In this document: positions 16,771-20,497 of the stretch, one piece after another
Numbering within the stretch: the stretch's first letter is position 1
How the letters are laid out: every line of letters begins with the position of its first letter
DNA from: UBA6164 sp963979005
Lineage (GTDB): Bacteria; Patescibacteriota; Gracilibacteria; BD1-5; UBA6164
NCBI GenBank assembly: GCA_963979005.1
Contig: CAXBVF010000012.1
Location: forward strand, 1 to 20,497
Direction of reading: 5' to 3'
Length of the DNA: 20,497 nt
Made by a program: the position numbers and the translations under genes
Notes under the pieces: model-generated
Told to the model about the DNA's origin: nothing
Databases searched by the model: none
The model's input: the letters and a program-made list of their open reading frames with translations, nothing else

Positions 16771-17895
16771 TTACAATAATTTCTCAAATACCTCTTTCTT
16801 ATCAGTTTTTTCCCAACTAACATCATCTCTACCAAAATGTCCTCACGTCGCTGTTTTTCTATAAATAGGTTTTTTTAAATCTAACATAGATATAATTCCA
16901 TCTGGTGACAAATCAAAATTTTCCTCTATTGCTTTAATTATTTTTTCTATTTCTACTTTTTCAGTATCAAAAGTATTTATATGAATACTTACAGGTTGTA
17001 CGACTCAGATAGCATATCAAAGCTGTATTTCACATCTCTCACAAACTCCTGAAGCTACAATATTTTTGGCTAAATACCTAGCTATATATGCCCCACTCCT
17101 ATCTACTTTTGATGGATCTTTTCAAGAGAATGCTCAACCTCAATGTCTACCTAATCAACCATAAGTATCTACGATTATTTTCCTACCTGTTAATCAACAA
17201 TCTCCTTTTGGCCCTCAAATAACAAATCTACCTGTAGGATTTATATGTAATATAGTATTATCATCTAATAAATCTCAAACAACTGGTTTTATAACTTCTT
17301 TTAATATTCATTCTTGTAATTCTTCTAAACTAACACTTTCCTTGTGTTGATTTGATACAACTATAGTATCAACTCTTTTTGGTATATGATTTTCAAACTC
17401 AATAGTAACCTGAGCCTTAGCATCTGGTAACAAATAATCCAATGTTTTATTTTTTCTTACTTCTTCAAGTTTTTTAATTAGCTTATGAGCCAAACTAATA
17501 GATAAAGGTAAAAAATTTTCTGTTTCATTGGTAGCATAACCAAACATTATTCATTGATCTCAAGCTCATCCAGTATCTACTCACTGAGCTATATCTGGTG
17601 ATTGAGTATTTATTAATAAATGTACTCATATTTCATCTCAATTAAAACAGGCTTCTGTTTCATTATAACCAATTTCATTAACTGTTTTTCTAACAATATC
17701 TGTATAATTAACATTTGCTTTTGTAGTTATTTCTCAACTAACAATTACTGTTCAAGTTGTAACTAAAGTTTCACATGCTACTTTAGAATTTGGGTCTTCT
17801 GCTAAACAAGCATCAAGTATTGCATCACTTATTTGGTCACACATTTTATCCGGGTGTCCTTCTGAAACTGATTCAGAAGTTATTAAATGTTTCAT
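16771..17895 (-). CDS. metK: S-adenosylmethionine synthetase
   Basis: The 374-residue product makes SAM from methionine and ATP. It shows SVSEGHPDKMCDQISDAILD at residues 8-27, FGYATNET, GRFVIGGPKGDCGLTGRK, VDTYGGLGRHGGGAFSGKD and the closing C-E-x-Q-L-G-Y-A-I-G block. Each is diagnostic. UGA encodes glycines of the GGGAFSGKD loop, which are invariant because they bind the triphosphate. It is controlled by a SAM-I riboswitch in the 5' leader, so SAM should shut off its own synthesis. The start ATG is only 14 bases from the U-run of the riboswitch terminator, with no Shine-Dalgarno sequence. Confidence 0.97.
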
Positions 17896-17909
17896 AAAAA
17901 ATTATCATT

Positions 17910-17945
17910 AAAAAAATATACTTCCCAATTTTAGGAAAGTATATT
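17910..17945 (-). terminator. riboswitch expression-platform terminator
   Basis: On the minus strand AATATACTTTCC (17934-17945) pairs with GGGAAGTATATT (17915-17926) with one G-U pair, followed by seven T. Its 5' arm can also pair with the aptamer strand at 18022-18034. Confidence 0.85.
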
Positions 17946-17968
17946 TTATGAATTTATAACTCTATCTT

Positions 17969-17999
17969 GATTTTTTTCTCTCAATAAAAGAAAAAATCA
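17969..17999 (-). other. extra hairpin in the metK leader
   Basis: GATTTTTTCT and AGAAAAAAATC can pair between the aptamer and the terminator. It would bring the aptamer 3' strand and the terminator 5' arm close to each other. Confidence 0.5.
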
Positions 18000-18020
18000 C
18001 AAGTGGATATTAGAAACGTA

Positions 18021-18127
18021 TAATATATCTTTCCCAAAATGGGTAGGATGTAGCACCTTATCAATAAAGACAGGTTGCTGGAGTAATATTAACGGGCCTA
18101 TTCCCTTTTACTCACTCTTGATATTAA
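18021..18127 (-). ncRNA. SAM-I riboswitch (S-box leader) of metK
   Basis: Minus-strand RNA carries the S-box core in order: P1 5' strand AAUAUC, then AAGAG, the P2 arm GAGUAA with GGGAAUAGGCCCG and its return UUACUC, the invariant CAGCAACCU, AAGGUGCUACAUCC, a P4 CCCAUUUUGGG, and AAAGAUAU closing P1. These match the conserved SAM-I core. Its position upstream of metK supports the call. The leader is 335 bases between metK and the divergent exonuclease gene and contains no gene. Confidence 0.92.
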
Positions 18128-18139
18128 CCAAGTAAACTG

Positions 18140-18167
18140 ATTATATATAAATTATCATTTTAGCAAA
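18140..18167 (-). promoter_or_regulatory. metK leader promoter
   Basis: A perfect TATAAT (18140-18145 on the minus strand) lies a dozen bases upstream of the aptamer. The -35 is weak: TTTGCT at 16 bases or TTGCTA at 15. Confidence 0.5.
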
Positions 18168-18230
18168 TTTTTATTTATGTTTTATCAAAAAATAGTTATA
18201 TTACATTATATTATTTAATAAAATAAAAAA

Positions 18231-19061
18231 ATGGAAACAAACTCTACAATTATATTTTTTGATACAGAAACTACAGGTATACTTAATGATGATAAATGAA
18301 ATACAATATCTAACTGAGATTTAATCCAATTAGCATATAGAAAATTAGAAAATTGAGAAAAAACTGATGAAAATCTATTTTTTAATACAGATACAGAAAT
18401 AGAAATATGAGCAATAGCAGTTCATAATATATATAAAGAATTATTAGTTAAAAAAACAAATGGTGAATATTTAAACGATGAGGATAGAAGCAAGTTGTCT
18501 ACTGTGTTCAATGAATGAATTTCTGTAGCTCATAACTTAGATTTTGATTTAGATGTTTTAGATAATTCAAATATTTCATACTGAGAAAGGCTTATTGATA
18601 CATTAAAAGTTGCAAAAGTATTATGGTCAGAATGAGTATTAATTAATAGTAATTGAAAAGCTCCTGAATATGTAAATTTACAGTATTTAAGATTTTTCTT
18701 TGAACTATACAAGATTATAGATTCAGATGGAAATGAAGAAAAAACAACAGCTCATGACGCATTTTGAGATGTAGTTGTTTTAGAAAATGTTTTCTACAAA
18801 CTTTTTGAAATAATAAAAAATAAATTAAACATATCTGATGATGAAGTATTAGAAAAAATGCAGGCAATGACAGCTAAAGAATTCATACTAATAAAAACAA
18901 TGAGAATATGAAAATATAGAGGTAAAACTTTTGAAGAAGTAGCTAAGATTGATAGAGGATATTTAGAATGGATAGTCTGAGCTGATTTTACTCCAGACAT
19001 CAAGTATACTTGTCAGGTTTGGCTTGGAGAAATAGAAGATGAAAAATTCTTTGAAGATTAA
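18231..19061 (+). CDS. DnaQ-like DEDDh 3'-5' exonuclease
   Basis: The 276-residue product has the exonuclease fold: ExoI FFDTETTG with D11 and E13, ExoII AHNLDFD at residues 100-106, and ExoIII HDAFGDVVVLENVF with H175 and D180. All four metal ligands and the catalytic His are present. The C-terminal part (MRIGKYRGKTFEEVAKI, then GYLEWIVG) is the small domain found at the end of ExoX-like and related nucleases. It could be a proofreading subunit or a repair nuclease; the C-terminal domain favours the latter. It is divergent from metK, with a very A-rich leader and no Shine-Dalgarno sequence. Confidence 0.9.
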
Positions 19062-19090
19062 AAAAGAAGCAATAAATTGCTTCTTTTTTT
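19060..19090. terminator. bidirectional terminator, exonuclease and PrsW-like genes
   Basis: AAAAAAGAAGCAA, loop TAAA, TTGCTTCTTTTTTT, a perfect stem of 13 base pairs. The exonuclease stop overlaps the left arm, and the PrsW-like stop is 5 bases beyond. Confidence 0.88.
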
Positions 19091-19095
19091 AATAG

Positions 19096-20067
19096 CTATT
19101 CCTTATAAAATATACTACTAACATACAAATAAGATCATATAAAATATATAAACATAATAAAAGTAAAACCTAGAGTAAGTGCTACATCAAAAAATAAATG
19201 AAGTAATATACTAACCAGTAATCAATATGAAAATATTTTTAAATAAGATAAACTTAAATCTTTTTCTCTATACAGTAATAAAGCTTTAGAAAAATAATAA
19301 GCGACAACTGAACTTGAGAGAACATGAACAATTACTGAAAATAATGATCTTCAAAAATATATTTGTACTAATTCCGAAGTCAAACCATAACTGATATAAT
19401 AGTTATATAAATATAACATATTCTCTATCAAACTAAATCATAATGCTACAAATATTGCATATAAAACTCAATCTTTTATAGAATTTATACTTAAAACACT
19501 TGATTGTAAAAAATTAAAATGCTTACTTGATTCTTCTATAAAAGCTACAACTAAATAGTAAAAAATTATTAATCAAAATGAATTAAATATTATAGTTCAA
19601 AATGATATAGGTTCAGAAATTGCAAAATCTACTCTAGAAAAAACTAAACTTAATAAGAATACAATTAATGATAAAAAAGCTATGAATACAAGAAAAACTA
19701 ATACGTTTTTCATATATATTTTCATAATTTTTTTAAATTTATGAGCAAATCATCATAATAAAAATGAAAACAGTATAATAATGAATAAAAATAGAGTCAT
19801 AGATACTCCAAACTCTAAACTTGAAAATATTCACTTAACTTGAGATACAAAATGAAAAATATTTAAATATTTAAAATTAATTATTTCTAATATTTTGTCC
19901 ATATACAAAATAGGAACTACAGCCAAAGCTCATCAAATAATTCCAACAAAAAATCTCTTTTTATTCAAAGGATTATCATCTATATATGAAAAAATATATG
20001 CCCAAATAACTATTGGAAAAAATGATATCAAAGCTAGGATTATGTAAATAAATGTATTTTCTAACAT
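19096..20067 (-). CDS. PrsW-family intramembrane metalloprotease
   Basis: The 323-residue polytopic protein has about eight hydrophobic segments. The PrsW motifs are all visible: EExxK as FIEESSKHF (E178, E179, K182), FxxxE as FSLIENM (E215), H248 in VIVHVLSS, and HxxxD as HLFFD (H290, D294). In Bacillus PrsW cleaves the anti-sigma factor RsiW; many relatives have unknown substrates. The predicted active residues lie in membrane helices as in the CPBP superfamily. Possible substrates are not encoded nearby. Two glycines near each motif are UGA. It is preceded by the terminator-like hairpin of the small orphan gene. Confidence 0.88.
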
Positions 20068-20072
20068 AAAAA

Positions 20073-20105
20073 AATTACTCTAAAATTTTAAATTTAAAGT
20101 AATTA
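20073..20105 (-). terminator. terminator of the small orphan gene
   Basis: On the minus strand ATTACTTTAAA and TTTAGAGTAAT, with one G-U pair, are followed by a run of T that reaches the start codon of the PrsW-like gene. Placement makes it either a terminator for the upstream gene or an attenuator of the PrsW-like gene. Confidence 0.6.
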
Positions 20106-20147
20106 TATATATTTTTAATATTTTATCTAAATATTTTACGCTATTTT

Positions 20148-20324
20148 TTAATCCCAATATCAACCATCATATAAACTAGCCCTTATCTCATTTAATATTC
20201 ATCATGTTTTTTCTTTTACATCATCCTGTTGAGAAGAACAATCTATACTAGCTTGTGAATCTCACTCTACAATTAAATTTGCTTCCGTTAATCAACTTAT
20301 CTGTTCTCCACCTTCATCACTCAT
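20148..20324 (-). CDS. small acidic protein of unknown function (58 residues)
   Basis: Reading UGA as Gly gives MSDEGGEQISGLTEANLIVE and so on, ending in LYDGGYWD. The product is acidic with about ten glycines, two in a GG pair just before the C-terminus, one Cys and no hydrophobic segment. Five of its glycine codons are UGA, so it is invisible under the standard code. It resembles no family I know. It may be a short secreted-peptide precursor (a GG motif is present but not clearly of leader type) or a small regulatory protein. A TTGATT box at 20375-20380 and a downstream hairpin suggest a separate transcript. Coding status is likely, not sure. Confidence 0.55.
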
Positions 20325-20390
20325 AATATAATATTTAAAAATTAATTATTTATATAATATATAAATAAAATAAAAATCAAGATAATAAAC

Positions 20391-20424
20391 AAAAAACTAG
20401 CGATAATCTGCTAGTTTTTTAAAA
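20391..20424 (-). terminator. terminator of the right-edge gene
   Basis: AAAAAACTAGC, loop GATAATCT, GCTAGTTTTTT, a stem with runs of A and T. It lies about 20 bases after the stop of the right-edge gene. Confidence 0.8.
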
Positions 20425-20442
20425 TTTTATTCGAATATTGAT

Positions 20443-20497
20443 TTAATTGATTAAATCATGTACAGAATAAACCCCTTTTTTATGGTCTTCGAGAAAA
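20443..20497 (-). CDS. C-terminal fragment of an unidentified gene, cut by the window edge
   Basis: The longest open frame gives the last residues ...FLEDHKKGVYSVHDLIN before a stop at 20443-20445. It is too short to identify. The terminator directly downstream supports a minus-strand gene ending here. Confidence 0.5.
   Translation of the reverse strand, partial: FLEDHKKGVYSVHDLIN

Noticed and set aside
16653..16835. Minus-strand ORF of 60 residues with a proline/glycine-rich end
   Set aside because: It runs through repeat R5 and into the 3' end of metK in another frame. The similarity of its LPFSKGEP to the U32 insert comes from the shared repeat, not from a gene.
18530..19003. Two minus-strand ORFs inside the exonuclease gene
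   Set aside because: They are antisense to the DEDDh gene whose motifs are all intact on the plus strand.
175..20324. Apparent pseudogenes with many premature UGA stops
   Set aside because: All interruptions are UGA and disappear with UGA=Gly, while UAA and UAG occur only at gene ends. No frameshift was needed for any gene.

Overview
The window is strongly AT-rich and comes from a bacterium that reads UGA as glycine (translation table 25). It is therefore most likely a member of Candidatus Gracilibacteria or Absconditabacteria (BD1-5/SR1) in the Patescibacteria/CPR. In-frame UGA falls on glycines that are invariant in their families: the P-loop of the ABC ATPase, the glycine-rich box of MetK, the second Gly of SDLGLNP in ribosome recycling factor, and the glycine boxes of a GHKL ATPase. 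Under the standard code these genes look broken. Read with UGA=Gly, every one is intact. The data do not separate the two phyla.

Layout. 1-5186 holds translation genes: frr, rpmG, a YebC-family regulator and rpsU. Among them sits a minus-strand operon of ABC exporter ATPase, ABC-2 permease and U32-family protein. 5187-6747 is a divergent promoter driving rbfA and an FtsQ-like gene. 6755-7678 holds an RsbW-like ATPase and HU. 7837-12924 is a type IV pilus block on the minus strand: PilN-like, PilO-like and PilC/GspF platform genes, then four (pseudo)pilins in an order that resembles fimT/U-pilV-pilW-pilX. 13037-13453 is a VirB2/TrbC-like pilin. 13562-14581 is a TraB/GumN-like membrane protein. 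14606-16517 is a LemA plus DUF3137 pair. 16771-18167 is metK with a SAM-I riboswitch. 18231-20324 holds a DEDDh exonuclease, a PrsW-like membrane protease and a 58-residue orphan. Genes cut by the window edge lie at both ends.

Control signals are unusually readable. Promoters are TTGNNN-N16/17-TATAAT, mostly with a 16-base spacer. Convergent genes share bidirectional terminators, and several stop codons lie inside the hairpins. Almost no gene has a Shine-Dalgarno sequence. The clear exception is rpsU, and two pilin genes have GGAGG-like tracts supplied by a repeat.

The most interesting observations are: (1) a complete SAM-I riboswitch upstream of metK with an explicit antiterminator/terminator pair; (2) a family of GC-rich palindromic repeats, one copy lying in frame inside the U32-family gene; (3) rpsU as the SD-bearing exception; (4) rpsU and rbfA promoters whose -35 boxes overlap on opposite strands; (5) phased A-tracts upstream of the HU promoter; (6) scarce UGA-Gly in translation genes. 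No transposase, CRISPR array, tRNA or rRNA was seen.
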